Shown: positions 11,619 through 34,934, counted from the first letter of the stretch. The stretch: 64,000 nt of DNA from Macrosoma leucophasiata (GCA_036365455.1 JAWQUS010000010.1:20198501-20262500), one strand, 5' to 3'. The notes: generated by a model not told the origin, from the letters alone. Program-made: numbers and translations.

Positions 11619-14600
11619 TCCGTAATAGAACAGACCATGGCTTCTGCCATTTTGTTTTCCTAAATTCACATGCAAATCACCGCTTGACTACTAGAATCAA
11701 TTGAACATGTTTGAATTTCTGTGGAATACAAGAAGCTAAAACTGTGGAGTGACTCTGGTTGTGCCCTGACCAGCTCCGATTAATTCCATGAGTATGACAT
11801 GAATAATGTATTGAACTAATGCATGTGTTGCATGCACGCTCACGAAACATTAACGGTATAACGTCTATTCTACACCATGACAACGCTAGTCTTGTGAATA
11901 ACCAATCTATGATTGGACAATCTAAGGGAATTAATATTCCAAGACAACATTTGCAAGAGAAGCGAGTCACTAAACCTATTCTAAATTACCATATAGACTA
12001 AGTTTGGATTGTAGAAGTTAAATTTAAAATATTATATGCGTGTACAAATGATAAAAAAAATATTAATTAGCAAAATCCTAGTTTCTAGTTAAAACAAACA
12101 CATAGTCCTCTGTTGCCGGTTGCCTGGTGCGGCTGGAAATAAGTTGTTGTTATATTTTAGATTATTTTATTTTATTGGGTCAGTCAAATTTTTGGACAAT
12201 ATGAATCTAGTTTTTTTTTAAACATCTGTTAATGCTGTACATTTTTGGAGTTTTTAAGTTTATAATTTCATGAAGTTAATATTCACCATTTGGATATCTA
12301 TAAGTACAACCCTTTTTTTAGTTGACTAATTAACTAGTTCATATTTTGAACGGATGATTTGACTCCATGTATATTATTCATTAGTAAATAATTGGCACTG
12401 TTATTTTTAGTTATTTTTTCTTTGTTTTCTTTGTTTTCTTTTTCTCCTTTCATAAAAATTGTTATATAAAATAAATGTTTTCTTCATTACAATTATTTTT
12501 TTTAGTTTTTTTTTTGTTCTATATTATTTTACACAAAAACACAGTTTGTAAAAATACCAATTAATGTTGTATGCAATCTATAGATTACACATATTCCTAT
12601 GAGCGTAAAGTATATTATGAGTATAATAGAAGTAACCTGTGGGCTTTGTATATAGAATAATATGAGAAAAATAGTGGTAACATGCTTTTTGATTATTCAA
12701 CCATTTTATATTAAAGAAATTAGCGAATAATTTAAGAGTGAATAACCATTTAATTAAGACCTTGAAACACTATTACTTGAACCAAAATCGGCAGTGTTTT
12801 AAATCGTTTGAACTACGAATAGAAATCATAGTTTGCAAGCCCAAATCAGCTCCCTCTCATCATCAGTAAATCATTGGTCCCACCATAAGGGTATGTTAAT
12901 TGCTGCTAAATCGTCGGGACTCTGATCCCATATGCCATGGCACGAATGCTTAGTAATTTCATTGTCAATCGAGTGTTGCTCTCGAATCGATATTAGAGAA
13001 AAGATATATTCAAACATTTTAGGACTCCAGGCATAGAAATAGTAAAGCTAATCATATTTCTTACTGTCGATGTGAGAGCGCTTGATAATAACATTATTTG
13101 CATCAGTACTTTAATGCAGATGATGCACCAGATGACGATGTATTGTATAAAGGAAATAGTATATATTTTAGTTCAATATTCACAAATTATGTCCATGTGA
13201 GAAATAATTTTATATTAGCGTCGTTGGGGTTGGGTTATAGCGTAAAAACTCGCTCACTAGTAGACAAAAGCTGAATGTTCCAGCGTTTACTGTTAATATT
13301 GTATAAGGATTAATTTTTCTGACAATATAAATAATTTGTCACCGATCGCGATATCACTTGCGAAATACATTGTGCTGTGCTAACTATGATAGATGATTAC
13401 ACTGTTAAATATGTTATGTGTATGATAGTATATTTTAGCTACAGTAGACGACCGAATTTGTTTTATTTACAGATGTTCAAACTAACACGACTCAAGATTG
13501 ATGTGCACACTCACGGTAACTTAGTTTAGATTTATTATAATTAAATGGGATATCATATACCTATTTTAATTTAGGTTTGGTGGTTTATTTCATGTTTGTG
13601 GGTAGTTACGAGTCTTCCTTGGTGGTCAAGTGTTGCTATTATGCTTCGCACCTTTGCAACTCCCACTTTGGTAAGGGACCAAGTGACACAGTATCTTTTA
13701 ATGATGTTTAAATGCCGATATAACGGAATATAACGCAAAGCAATAAACTAACCTGTTATAATGCCCAAATTACGCAAAGTGCCTATTTGATGTGTAGTTA
13801 AATATACATATAAGTGTTGTGCCATATGTGTATTTATTAGTTTTATGTATTATTTAGTATTGTCTTGTGTGGCACGATTTAAATGTCCTATGCTGTTCGA
13901 TCTCTTACCAATTTGGATCCATATAAGATCTCAAGCTGAGTAAAAACGTGTTAGCGATTTTCCAAAAATGACGAATGACGAATGATTTAAATCATGGTGA
14001 ACCTATTTTGGCGGAAACGCTGTAAAATACGAAATATTTTTGTACATACAATTTGTTACCATTTAGTCGTGAAACGTTTTTTGTTAATATGACAATGCCT
14101 ATGGCTCGTTAATGATAGGTTTATGAGGAAAATCGTGAATTGTTTTTTGTCCTTGTATTTGCATGTCTAGTGAGGAGAATAAAATTACATAACATACATT
14201 ATTGTTTCTTTTGACGTTATACAATATCATCGTACACATACACTTGAAAATCGAGATGTAACAATAAATTGTCAGTAAACAATTTTATTGATTTGAAATA
14301 CACTATGTTAATTGGCAAGGAGTTAAATTATATTTTACTTCTTTATACTGCTTGATAGTACTATTCATATTGCATTTTAGTGAGTTTTTAACATTAATTG
14401 TCATAAACACGAGTCGGCCCACAAATTGCCGAAACTTTGTCGTAATATGTATTTGTACACGATTATGTCTATCCCCGACGTAATCCACTTCGACCTACAA
14501 AATATATAAAAAAAAACACCATGAAGACACATGACATCCAACTGCAGGATTTAGTTTATTTAAATATTTTTATTAAACGTGTCATAGCCATATCGTTAAA

Positions 14601-15593
14601 TTGAGCATATCATGAAATGATTGAGAATTTATTTACTGTCCGAGATAGTTATCGGCTTTACAGACTAGTCTGCCTCTATACAACACAACTGCACATCTCT
14701 GTATCCAATATATATCATTCAGAATTTAACTTTTGATTTGGTATGATCTTTATTTGGATTGCTCAGAATACATCCAAGTACTTGAGCAGTAGTCATAGCA
14801 TTAAATGGAGTCAGCACTAGGCAATCACTACCTATAAAACTGTCTACACACCGCCCTAAAATCAGAGGCGATATCGGGTCAGTTGTGGTGGGGATGATTC
14901 TCACGATTTTAGGACGTTAAATCGTGAGCTCGCTGGGAGCTATACAATCTATATATCTGAATATAAACTATCCATACTTTAGTTATAAATGTGAAAGTAA
15001 TTGCCGCCTCATACGCTTTCACGACCTAACCACAGCTGTCTGTGATGAAATTTAACAGGACGTGTATCTCCTGTTAAATTTCTACGATCGTAAATTCGCA
15101 TGCCAAGCGTCGTGATTGTCATATTCTCCCCTAATGAGTCACAAAATTGTCGGGGAAGGCTTTTATCCAGCTGTGGACGTCTTTACTTTAGGCTGAAGTG
15201 ATGTTCTAAGGTATTCTAAACTACTCTTTTGTGTCGAAACCACTCAGATGAAGTTGCAGGAAACATTATACATAAATAAATATGAAAGTAACTGCCCGTC
15301 ATGCATTGAAAAACGAATCATCGAGGTAATTGTGATTAAAAGTATGGAGACTTCGAATCCCGTGGAAGGACATAGGTTATTTTGTTAACACAAAGAGCAC
15401 GCTGTCAAAACTGCAAGCAACAGTCGTTATTCATATTTTTTTACGGGTATCGCAGTAATGTCTCGTATGTGGAAATACATTTATTTTTTCTTACAATGAG
15501 TTTGCAAGATCAATTTCCACTAAGTAAACGATTGGTAAGTATATATTATTACCAAGCGTAATAAAAACAAGCAAACATATAAAACAACTACAT
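11619..15593. other. Midnolin 3' UTR and convergent intergenic DNA
   Basis: No protein-coding exon is recognised. Candidate AATAAA signals on the + strand lie at 12470-12475 and 14178-14183, so the midnolin 3' UTR may be 0.9 kb or 2.6 kb long. A LINE-tail fragment lies at about 15110-15200 (CATGCCAAGCGTCGTGATTG, then AAGGCTTTTATCCAGCTGTG). Small open frames in this stretch look like chance. Confidence 0.5.
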
Positions 15594-15599
15594 TTTATT
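15594..15599 (-). terminator. Candidate Sec61 alpha polyadenylation signal
   Basis: AATAAA on the - strand lies 324 bp past the Sec61 alpha stop codon. It is the first canonical hexamer I saw downstream and would give a 3' UTR of about 340 bases. Confidence 0.5.
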
Positions 15600-15922
15600 G
15601 GAGAGCTTATAAAATAAGTCTTTTAGATTGGGACACTACATATAACTGATATTCCTTAATATACATAATTATTGCATCGACACGCCGTCACACTATCTAA
15701 CAATTCGAAACTGATGAATCACAACATTCGGGGGACAAACGAAAAAAAGTCTGTACTTCTCGTAAATTACTTTTTTTTATTATATAAAGTTCATCTCATA
15801 TAAATAGCACATAACCCACGCGATCACGCACACGGCGCCGAGCGGAACGTAGCCTTCGAGCGTGAAATAAAAAATAAAAGTCGCGACCGCAACGTTCCGT
15901 CCGACGTTCAAGTCAATACGTC

Positions 15923-27282
<11,360 letters not shown>

Positions 27283-27433
27283 TTTGATTTACTGTATTTT
27301 TACTACCCTAACTAATATAATAACTGATCAATTCGGATGAAACCATTCAACTTTTGTTCAATAATAAGACTCCAACTAGAGTTTTACGAAAATGAACCTG
27401 CGCAACGCCGCCAGCGAGCACTCCACAAATGAC

Positions 27434-27456
27434 ACGTCCACAACGTCATGTCACGT
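27434..27456. promoter_or_regulatory. Cluster of three ACGT cores upstream of Sec61 alpha
   Basis: ACGT occurs at 27434-27437, 27443-27446 and 27453-27456, the last inside the palindrome GGTCACGTGACC-like TCACGTGA. They lie 152-175 bp upstream of the Sec61 alpha start codon. Sec61 alpha is a known target of the unfolded-protein response, and the XBP1/ATF6 site core is ACGT. Assignment to that pathway is inference; CACGTG could equally serve an E-box factor. Confidence 0.4.
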
Positions 27457-28300
27457 GACCTGTGATGTTGGCGTGTGGAATGTTGCCAACAATGAACATT
27501 GGGATGTTGGGATTATTTGGGATCACTTGCGCACTTGGGATTGGAAAACTTTTGTAAAGGGTAAATATTTAAAAACCTATTTATTTTGATTATTTGCGTT
27601 ATTGTCTAAAATTAATCGTATTTGGAGATTTGACCCCGAGATATAAGTCTGCTAGTTACAAAGATAATTTTTGTACAGGCATCTGCATTTTACGATTAAT
27701 AATGTTTTTAAAATAATCTTTTAGTAAATACTTGATTTTTGGTATATAATGATTTTTGTACTATTACTGTAATTATTCTCATAGTGAAGCAAATGATGAT
27801 TATTGAGGGGAATGATAAAATATTAAGGAATCAAATTGTATGCAACCGTTTTTTTTTTTTAAATAATTTCTTTAGAATCTTCAATCAATCAATGTATGGC
27901 CCAGTAATAACTATCACAGAGACATAACAACCTAGGTCTCAGGGGTGGTAAAGCATTTGCATTTTGACCTCTGGTTTTTTAACAGATGTTTATAGGCTGC
28001 AGTCATCACCACAGTAGACCATCAAACACATTATATACTTGTATACCATACGGTACCCCAATTCTGACATTCTTTTTTAAAAAGCGATTTCTTATTTTAT
28101 CCACTGCTAGAAATTAAAAAGTAACCAGTGCCACAGTGTGAAATTGAACCCCAATTTCGGACATTATAATTTTATACAAAATTTAGGAAGATTTAATCAT
28201 AATAATACATATAAAAAATATCTGTTTCTCATATCTGACATTTTTAGAGATACAAATTATTTTCAATAAGGTCATTGAACTTTACGAAAACTAATAATGA
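27457..28300. other. Intergenic DNA left of the transposon island
   Basis: AT-rich, with a degraded piece of the 300-bp repeat at about 27885-28015. The open frame at 27392-27589 overlaps the promoter region of Sec61 alpha and has no recognisable domain. Confidence 0.5.
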
Positions 28301-28337
28301 CTATATTTACCAAAATATTGTTTTTTTCTCGCATATA

Positions 28338-28717
28338 TTAAGCTCGAGACATAATTTTATCAATAGAATCATTGTTCAACCAACTTCTAGAAGCCACTGC
28401 AGAACGAAAACTTCCTGGTGAAGCATAAATACCAGCTTCTTTTAAAATTAATTTAACCCAATTAGCAATAGTGGTTCTAGAAGCTGGTCGCACACCGCAA
28501 CAAGTAATAAATAGTCTATCGGAGGATGCCATATGTCGGCGGATTGCTCCTATTTCTATTAAGGTTTTGATTATGCGAACAGGATCTAGAGCAGGATTTT
28601 CAGAATATAGCAATATTTTCCAACTGTTGATGAGTTTTAGAATCTGTTTTTGAACCAAAATGAGGCCACACAATTATATTATCATCGCTAATAACGCAAC
28701 GTTCAGGCGAAACACCT
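28338..28717 (-). pseudogene. C-terminal part of the DIRS tyrosine recombinase
   Basis: Read on the - strand, it continues the recombinase beyond the BEL/Pao insertion (SPERCVISDDNIIVWPH) and then, after a frame change near 28617, covers the core ending GSFRSAVASRSWL at about 28430-28365. GSFRSAVAS resembles the SxxR part of the catalytic box in this group. After SRA the frame stops at 28349-28351, and the region of the nucleophilic tyrosine is not clearly readable. The product could not be active. Confidence 0.75.
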
Positions 28718-28920
28718 TGTTAAGTCTCGTATAAAAGATTCTCAATAGTGTGGTTCAGCTATGTAAATCTAGATGGCGCTGTACCATTTCACTGAGATTT
28801 TGCATTACGCTGTAGAGATTCTTTAAGCTCTACATAAGTATATGTGTTTGGTTCCAATAAATTGTCTTTCGCTGTGAGAACGTTTTTTACATTTGGGAGG
28901 ATATCATGGGATCCTGAACA
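28718..28920 (+). repeat. BEL-1 left (5') LTR
   Basis: 203 bp, starts TG and ends CA. It contains TATAAAAGATTC near 28730, a plausible core promoter, and AATAAA at about 28856-28861. It is identical to 34727-34929 on reading. Confidence 0.95.
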
Positions 28921-28938
28921 TGGTCCTATCGAGCCGGA
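28921..28938 (+). other. BEL-1 primer-binding site, tRNA-Tyr-like
   Basis: TGGTCCTATCGAGCCGGA begins directly after the LTR. Its complement matches the 3' end of insect tRNA-Tyr (CTCGAAGGACCA type) with one difference. The tRNA identity rests on remembered tRNA sequence. Confidence 0.7.
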
Positions 28939-29302
28939 CGGAACGTATCGAGGAATAAAGTGTGGATACTGGTACAAGTAGTGTAAGTGTTGGACTGCGG
29001 ACAAACTGTGAGTAACTTTACGTATATTTCAAAGACTTAGAAAAATAGTGAAGTGATTAGTTCAGTGAAAAGTAAAGTGTCAAAGACTTAGAATAATTTA
29101 CGAAAAAACAGAAAGACGGGGAACCTATGCCCAATTTTACATAGAAAATATTGAGCTCTTAAACACTTAGAAAAATTCTTGGACTTGTAATATTTTGGGT
29201 CAGTTTGGAACTTGTAATTTTCTCCGTTCATCTTAGACACTTGTGAAATTTCAACTTCAACTTTAGTAGCAATATTCGAAATAGTTGAATAACAGCGGCA
29301 AC

Positions 29303-32300
29303 ATGGAAGCGAAATTTAAAGTTCAAAGAGATTTACTTCTACGGATTACAAATGCATTTACTAATTTCAAAAAGTCCCCAAAGGAACGTATAAATGTTTC
29401 TTATTTAGAGACAAGATTAGAAACCTTAGAACAACTTTGGGTCAAGTTTACATGCAATCATGAATTCATCATCAGTAATCTTGTAGAGCAAAATCTGCAA
29501 AAATCATCTTACATGCGTGATGGCGATTATGATAATGCTGAAGAAAAATATACTGATTATAAGGCTGAATTGAAGTCACACCTACACTTGTTAGAATCTC
29601 CAAAGACACAAGTAAAGGTCGACAGTAAATCATCATCATCATCATCTCATACGTCGATTAAATTGCCGAAAATAACTATACCTACTTTCTCAGGAAACTA
29701 CAATGAATGGCCTACGTTTAGAGATCTATTTGTTTCTCTAGTGCATTCAAATGAGTCGCTGGATGAGGTACAAAAATTACATTACTTAAAGGGGTATTTA
29801 ACCGGTGAGGCGGAGCAATTGATACGACAAATGCCTATAACATCAGCTAATTATAAACAGTGTTGGGATCAAATCGAAAAAAGGTTTAATAATAAAAAAC
29901 ATCTTTGTAACTGTATATTAAAGCGCTTGTTTGGTCAAATTTCTCTGAAAACTGAATCTTCAGCAGGTTTAAAAGAACTATTAGATAACACAAATGAATG
30001 TTTGCATGCTTTAAAAAATTTAGGTATTGATATTAGTAATTGGGATATAGTCGTCATTTACATTACAACTTTAAAATTGGATACGGAATCTAGGAAATTG
30101 TGGGAAGTTAAAATTAGTGAATTTTCAGATACACTGCCTTCTTTAGATGATTTGCGTGAATTCTTAGAACAACGGTTTAGAGCCCTCGAATTCCTAGATA
30201 CCAAGACAGTAAAGTTTTCTTCAAAAAATGTTAAAACGCTTCACGTTGCCACTCAATCTTGCTTATATTGCTCAGAATTTCACAAGTTATGTAATTGTAA
30301 AACTTTTGCAAATCAAAACGTCGATACGCGTCGTAACTTTGTAAAGGAAAATCGACTTTGTTACAATTGTTTAGGAGCTAATCACGCCGTATATTCATGC
30401 CGCCAGTCTACGAGATGCCGTATCTGCAATAAAAAACATCACAGTCTTTTACATCCCAAATGTATTCAAACATCGGTCAATAATAGTGAACAGACCGACG
30501 ATGTCGTCACAGTTGCGACGACGTCCAATGCACAGTGTGAGACCGCTAAAGTCATATCATGCTTTTCGGATATTGAAAGCCAATCGTTATTGGCCACGGC
30601 CTTAATTAAGGTCGAAGCTACATCTGGGGCAACTATAGTATTAAGAGCCTTACTTGATCAGGGTTCTCAGGCTTCGTTTATAACGGAGTCAGCCGTCCAG
30701 TTGCTAGGTTTGAGAAAGGTTCCGATAAAAGCTGATATATCAAGGTTAGGCGACGAGGAGAGTGGTACTTTACCCTCTAAGGCAATGGTCACAGTTAAAT
30801 TTCACTCTCGTCTTAACCATTCTATTGCATTGTCTACCAGGGCGTATGTTTTGAGCAAACTTACGTCGCTGCTTCCTGAAAAGAAAGTTTTTCATATTCC
30901 ATTAACACTCTCAGCAACCGAATTGGCAGATCCATCTTATGGAGTGCCAAATAAAATCGACATGATTTTAGGGACTGCCGTGTATAGCCAGATTTTATTG
31001 GAAGGTTTAATCAAGGGTCCCCTCGGGACACCCGTTGCGCAGCGTACCACACTCGGGTGGATCCTATCTGGTAGCATACACGGACCAAATCATGCCGTTG
31101 CTGAGAAATGCCATTGTGCCATTGTTGGTTTGCATGTTCAAATTAATCATGACGATGATAATCAGTTGCTCAAAAGGTTCTGGGAATTGGAATCGGACTC
31201 CACTCAGCGTCGGAAATATTTGACCGACGAGGAGGAAAGGTGCGAGAAGATATTTTCGGACACTACTGCAAGGGACTCTTTCGGACGTTATGTAGTCAGA
31301 TTACCTTTTAAGTCGGAAGATCCTCAGTGCCGATATGGTGGTTCCGAAAACATAGCTCGCAAGCGTCTTATGGCTATGGAGCGAAAGTTAAGTCGCAATC
31401 CAGAATTGAGAGCTGAATATTCAAATGTAATAAAAGAATATATTGAATTGGGTCATATGGAATATATTCCTATTAACGAAATTGCTAATCCTGGGGTCGT
31501 CTACCTACCGCATCATGCCGTTCTAAGGAACGAAAGGGCTACAACTAAGTTAAGGGTCGTGTTCGATGCGTCTTGTCCAGGTTATAATGGCATATCATTA
31601 AATGATGATTTATTAGTAGGCCCTTCTCTTCAACCTGATCTGCGGCACATTGTTATGCGATGGCGTCGTCATCCAATTTCGCTGGTTGCAGACATCATTA
31701 AAATGTACAGACAGGTTAAAGTTTTTCCAGAAGACGCTGAATATCAACGCCTTCTGTGGCGGGAGGGTCCGGACGCCGACATAAAACATCTGCGTTTAGT
31801 TCGGTTGACCTTTGGTACATCTTCAGCCCCTTACTTAGCAGTTAAGGCTTTGCAACAGGTAGCGCATGATGAGGGTAGCGAGTTTCCTTTAGTATCAGAG
31901 CGCGTGCTACAAGATTTCTACATGGACGATCTCATGACTGGATGCGAGTCCATTGCTGAAGGCCTAGAAATTTACTACAGTATGAACAAAATGCTTGATC
32001 GCGGAGGCTTTCCACTTCAGAAGTGGTCTAGCAATAATAATAAGTTGTTAGAAGAAATTCAGAAAGGACAGGAAGAAATAAAGGATAGCTTAGCAATCAG
32101 AACAGACGAAATTCTAAAAATTTTAGGTTTAACATGGGTAAGAGATACAGATGAGTTTGTATACACAGTTAAACTTCCTCCGTTGGAAGCACCCGTGACC
32201 AAGCGTCAAGTGATTTCTGATATAGCTAAGTTGTACGATCCATTGGGATGGATCGCTCCTGTCATTATTACAGCTAAGATATTAATTAGGAAAATTTGGT

Positions 32301-34471
32301 TAGCTGGAATTTCATGGGACAGTGAGCTTCCTTCTCATCTTTTCCACGAGTGGAAAAACTTCCGTAGTCATCTTTGCGAACTTACTAATTTTCGCATCCC
32401 TCGTTGGTTAGGGTGTTACAAGGATTCAACTCTCGAACTGCAGGGGTTTTGCGATGCGTCTGATGATGCATATGCAGCCGTTGTGTATACAAGACTTCTA
32501 GATAAAGACGGCGTCGTTCGAGTGAGTCTGGTGTCTTCGAAGACAAAGGTGTGTCCCGTTAAGCAGGTGAGTATCCCACGACTTGAGTTGTGTGGGGCGG
32601 TATTACTTGTTAGATTGTTGTGTGAGGTCGCTGACACTTTACAAGTTGCCAAGGAAAACGTCCATGCATGGACTGACTCGTCCGTAGTTTTGTCGTGGCT
32701 CAGAAGTCATCCGAGCAGGTGGAAAACGTTCGTGGCAAATAGAGTGTCTGAGATACTTACACACACCGATACTCACCAATGGTCACACGTCCAATCCAAT
32801 GACAATCCCGCTGACTGTGCCTCTCGAGGCGTTCTTCCATCTGAATTAAGTGATTTGAAGCTCTGGAGGTCAGGTCCTAAATGGCTAAAAGAGAAAGAGA
32901 TAAACTATAGTAAAGGTAAAATAAAGGAAACAGATTTAGAAGAACGAAAGGTAAAGATCAGTAGTAATGTACTTACCTGTAACTCCGACGACATTCTTGT
33001 CAAATTTTCTTCTCTTACTAAACTTACCAGAGTCGTTGCGTATTGTAGAAGGTTTCTGCGATTGAGTTCTGAAAATAAAGTTAAAACTAGTTGGCTAAAT
33101 TCGTGGGAAATAAATGAAGCATTAAATGTTTGTATTAAAAGGTGTCAAAATCAATGTTTTAAAGAGGATATAGATTCACTAAAGATATTAGGAAAAGCAA
33201 AAAAGAAAAGCAAACTTACTTCTTTAAATCCTTACTTGGACCAGGATGGAATCCTTAGGATAGACGGTCGACTGCGTCATGCTAACATATCCGATACAAT
33301 GAGGAATCCTATCCTCATTCCTCATAGGTCGCATTTTACGGAACTAATTATAGCACACGCCCATGCCCGCACAATGCACGGGGGCCCACAATTAATGCTC
33401 AATTATTTGAGAACCAAGTATTGGATCGTTAACGCAAAGGGTCTGGTGAGGCAATTTGTGAGGAAGTGCGTAGTTTGTGTGCGTTATTCGGGGCAACCTA
33501 TTCAGCAGCTTATGGGTCAATTACCGGAGGCAAGAGCAAATGCTTGCCGGCCTTTCGCAAGGAGTGGGGTGGATTATGCTGGCCCTATTGGCATCAGGCC
33601 GTCGAAGGGTCGAGGTTATCGCTCTATCAAGGGCTATATTTGTGTTTTCGTCTGTATGGCCACACGAGCTATCCACTTGGAGGTTGTCAGTGACATGACG
33701 TCACAAGCGTTTCTGGCAGCTTTCAAGCGCTTTACGGCCAGACGAGGTCATTGCGTCGATCTTTGGAGCGATAACGGCACCACCTTCGTCGGAGCTGACA
33801 GAGAGTTAAGAGGTTTATTCAGCCAAGAAAGGTCTAGGATAGCTGCAGACATAGCAGACTGGTTAAGTAACAATGGCACCAACTGGCATTTCATACCTCC
33901 TCATTCTCCAAATTTTGGAGGGTTGTGGGAGGCGGGCGTAAAGTCCACCAAACACCACCTCAAACGAGTAATTGGTAACCACACGTTGACCTTTGAGGAG
34001 ATGACGACAGTCCTCGCACAAATTGAGGCCTGTCTAAACTCTCGACCCCTTTCTCAAATCAGTACTAACCCTGACGACCCGTTTCCATTGACACCGGGAC
34101 ATTTTTTAGTTGGAGAACCCTTAGTGCTTCTTCCGGACAGTAATTTTGAAAATTCAAATATAGGTAGTTTAAAGAGATGGCATCTTTCTCAGCGTTTAGT
34201 ACAAGAATTTTGGCGTAGATGGTCACATGAATATTTGACGCAATTTTATCATAGGTATAAATGGTCTCATCAAACTCCAGAACCAAATGCAGGTGATATA
34301 GTTTTAGTTAAGGAGAATGATCTCCCGCCAGCTAGATGGTTATATGGTATTGTTACCGAAAAGCATTGTGGTCTGGATAGTTTGACACGTGTAGTTTCGT
34401 TGCGTTGTAAAAATTCTATCATAAAACGACCTGTATCAAAACTTATTGTACTGCCTGTGGAAAAATCATAA
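29303..34471 (+). CDS. BEL-1 gag-pol polyprotein (1722 aa)
   Basis: The first ATG is at 29303; the open frame extends upstream only to a TTG at 29285. Domains in order: gag-like DUF1759 (about residues 120-300, TIPTFSGNYNEWPTF); zinc knuckle (about 350-370, CYNCLGANHAVYSC); and DUF1758 aspartic protease (ALLDQGSQASF, about 450). Then come reverse transcriptase with YMDD at about 873, RNase H (GFCDASDDAY and WTDSSVVLSWL, about 1048-1130) and an integrase zinc finger (about 1346-1392). The integrase core has its three acidic residues in VDYAGP, WSDNGTTF and GLWEAGV (the last near 1540), followed by a DUF5641 C-terminal domain. This order is typical of BEL/Pao. No stop or frameshift interrupts it, and all catalytic motifs are present, so the copy may be competent. 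It acts in cytoplasmic particles and inserts cDNA into the nucleus. Confidence 0.95.
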   Translation: MEAKFKVQRDLLLRITNAFTNFKKSPKERINVSYLETRLETLEQLWVKFTCNHEFIISNLVEQNLQKSSYMRDGDYDNAEEKYTDYKAELKSHLHLLESPKTQVKVDSKSSSSSSHTSIKLPKITIPTFSGNYNEWPTFRDLFVSLVHSNESLDEVQKLHYLKGYLTGEAEQLIRQMPITSANYKQCWDQIEKRFNNKKHLCNCILKRLFGQISLKTESSAGLKELLDNTNECLHALKNLGIDISNWDIVVIYITTLKLDTESRKLWEVKISEFSDTLPSLDDLREFLEQRFRALEFLDTKTVKFSSKNVKTLHVATQSCLYCSEFHKLCNCKTFANQNVDTRRNFVKENRLCYNCLGANHAVYSCRQSTRCRICNKKHHSLLHPKCIQTSVNNSEQTDDVVTVATTSNAQCETAKVISCFSDIESQSLLATALIKVEATSGATIVLRALLDQGSQASFITESAVQLLGLRKVPIKADISRLGDEESGTLPSKAMVTVKFHSRLNHSIALSTRAYVLSKLTSLLPEKKVFHIPLTLSATELADPSYGVPNKIDMILGTAVYSQILLEGLIKGPLGTPVAQRTTLGWILSGSIHGPNHAVAEKCHCAIVGLHVQINHDDDNQLLKRFWELESDSTQRRKYLTDEEERCEKIFSDTTARDSFGRYVVRLPFKSEDPQCRYGGSENIARKRLMAMERKLSRNPELRAEYSNVIKEYIELGHMEYIPINEIANPGVVYLPHHAVLRNERATTKLRVVFDASCPGYNGISLNDDLLVGPSLQPDLRHIVMRWRRHPISLVADIIKMYRQVKVFPEDAEYQRLLWREGPDADIKHLRLVRLTFGTSSAPYLAVKALQQVAHDEGSEFPLVSERVLQDFYMDDLMTGCESIAEGLEIYYSMNKMLDRGGFPLQKWSSNNNKLLEEIQKGQEEIKDSLAIRTDEILKILGLTWVRDTDEFVYTVKLPPLEAPVTKRQVISDIAKLYDPLGWIAPVIITAKILIRKIWLAGISWDSELPSHLFHEWKNFRSHLCELTNFRIPRWLGCYKDSTLELQGFCDASDDAYAAVVYTRLLDKDGVVRVSLVSSKTKVCPVKQVSIPRLELCGAVLLVRLLCEVADTLQVAKENVHAWTDSSVVLSWLRSHPSRWKTFVANRVSEILTHTDTHQWSHVQSNDNPADCASRGVLPSELSDLKLWRSGPKWLKEKEINYSKGKIKETDLEERKVKISSNVLTCNSDDILVKFSSLTKLTRVVAYCRRFLRLSSENKVKTSWLNSWEINEALNVCIKRCQNQCFKEDIDSLKILGKAKKKSKLTSLNPYLDQDGILRIDGRLRHANISDTMRNPILIPHRSHFTELIIAHAHARTMHGGPQLMLNYLRTKYWIVNAKGLVRQFVRKCVVCVRYSGQPIQQLMGQLPEARANACRPFARSGVDYAGPIGIRPSKGRGYRSIKGYICVFVCMATRAIHLEVVSDMTSQAFLAAFKRFTARRGHCVDLWSDNGTTFVGADRELRGLFSQERSRIAADIADWLSNNGTNWHFIPPHSPNFGGLWEAGVKSTKHHLKRVIGNHTLTFEEMTTVLAQIEACLNSRPLSQISTNPDDPFPLTPGHFLVGEPLVLLPDSNFENSNIGSLKRWHLSQRLVQEFWRRWSHEYLTQFYHRYKWSHQTPEPNAGDIVLVKENDLPPARWLYGIVTEKHCGLDSLTRVVSLRCKNSIIKRPVSKLIVLPVEKS

Positions 34472-34726
34472 GATGTTGTGTGTTTTTGTTATTTTCTATA
34501 TGATTTTTTATAGTATTGTGTGTTGAGTTACATTGTACAACCTTTGATTTTGTGTAAATTAAACTATACAGTCCATTGTTCTGTTGTTAATATGTACTTG
34601 TCTATAGCTATTTACTATGCTGTAAATTGTTGCACATTCCCTCACGGTGGGCGGCTAACTTAGATTGTGTTAAATGTGATGAACTTATGTATTATGGACA
34701 CTTTAGGCTGTCCATGGTGGGCGGAA

Positions 34727-34929
34727 TGTTAAGTCTCGTATAAAAGATTCTCAATAGTGTGGTTCAGCTATGTAAATCTAGATGGCGCTGTACCATTTCA
34801 CTGAGATTTTGCATTACGCTGTAGAGATTCTTTAAGCTCTACATAAGTATATGTGTTTGGTTCCAATAAATTGTCTTTCGCTGTGAGAACGTTTTTTACA
34901 TTTGGGAGGATATCATGGGATCCTGAACA
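34727..34929 (+). repeat. BEL-1 right (3') LTR
   Basis: 203 bp, no difference from 28718-28920. It is preceded by the polypurine tract at 34716-34726. Confidence 0.95.
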
Positions 34930-34934
34930 CACCT

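Larger units (their letters stand above)
28718..34929 (+). mobile_element. Complete BEL/Pao LTR retrotransposon (BEL-1)
   Basis: Length 6212 bp, with two identical 203-bp LTRs and the 5-bp target duplication CACCT at 28713-28717 and 34930-34934. It has a primer-binding site next to the left LTR, one long open gag-pol frame and a purine-rich tract (GGTGGGCGGAA) just before the right LTR. The insertion point is inside the recombinase gene of an older DIRS-like element. Identical LTRs imply recent integration. No env-like frame is present. Confidence 0.95.

Noticed and set aside
27392..27589. 65-codon open frame upstream of Sec61 alpha
   Set aside because: It lies in the promoter region, has no recognisable domain and no splice partner.
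28320..28349. Catalytic tyrosine of the DIRS recombinase just after the stop at 28349
   Set aside because: A tyrosine codon follows the stop, but the surrounding frame is broken and the family motif is not readable.
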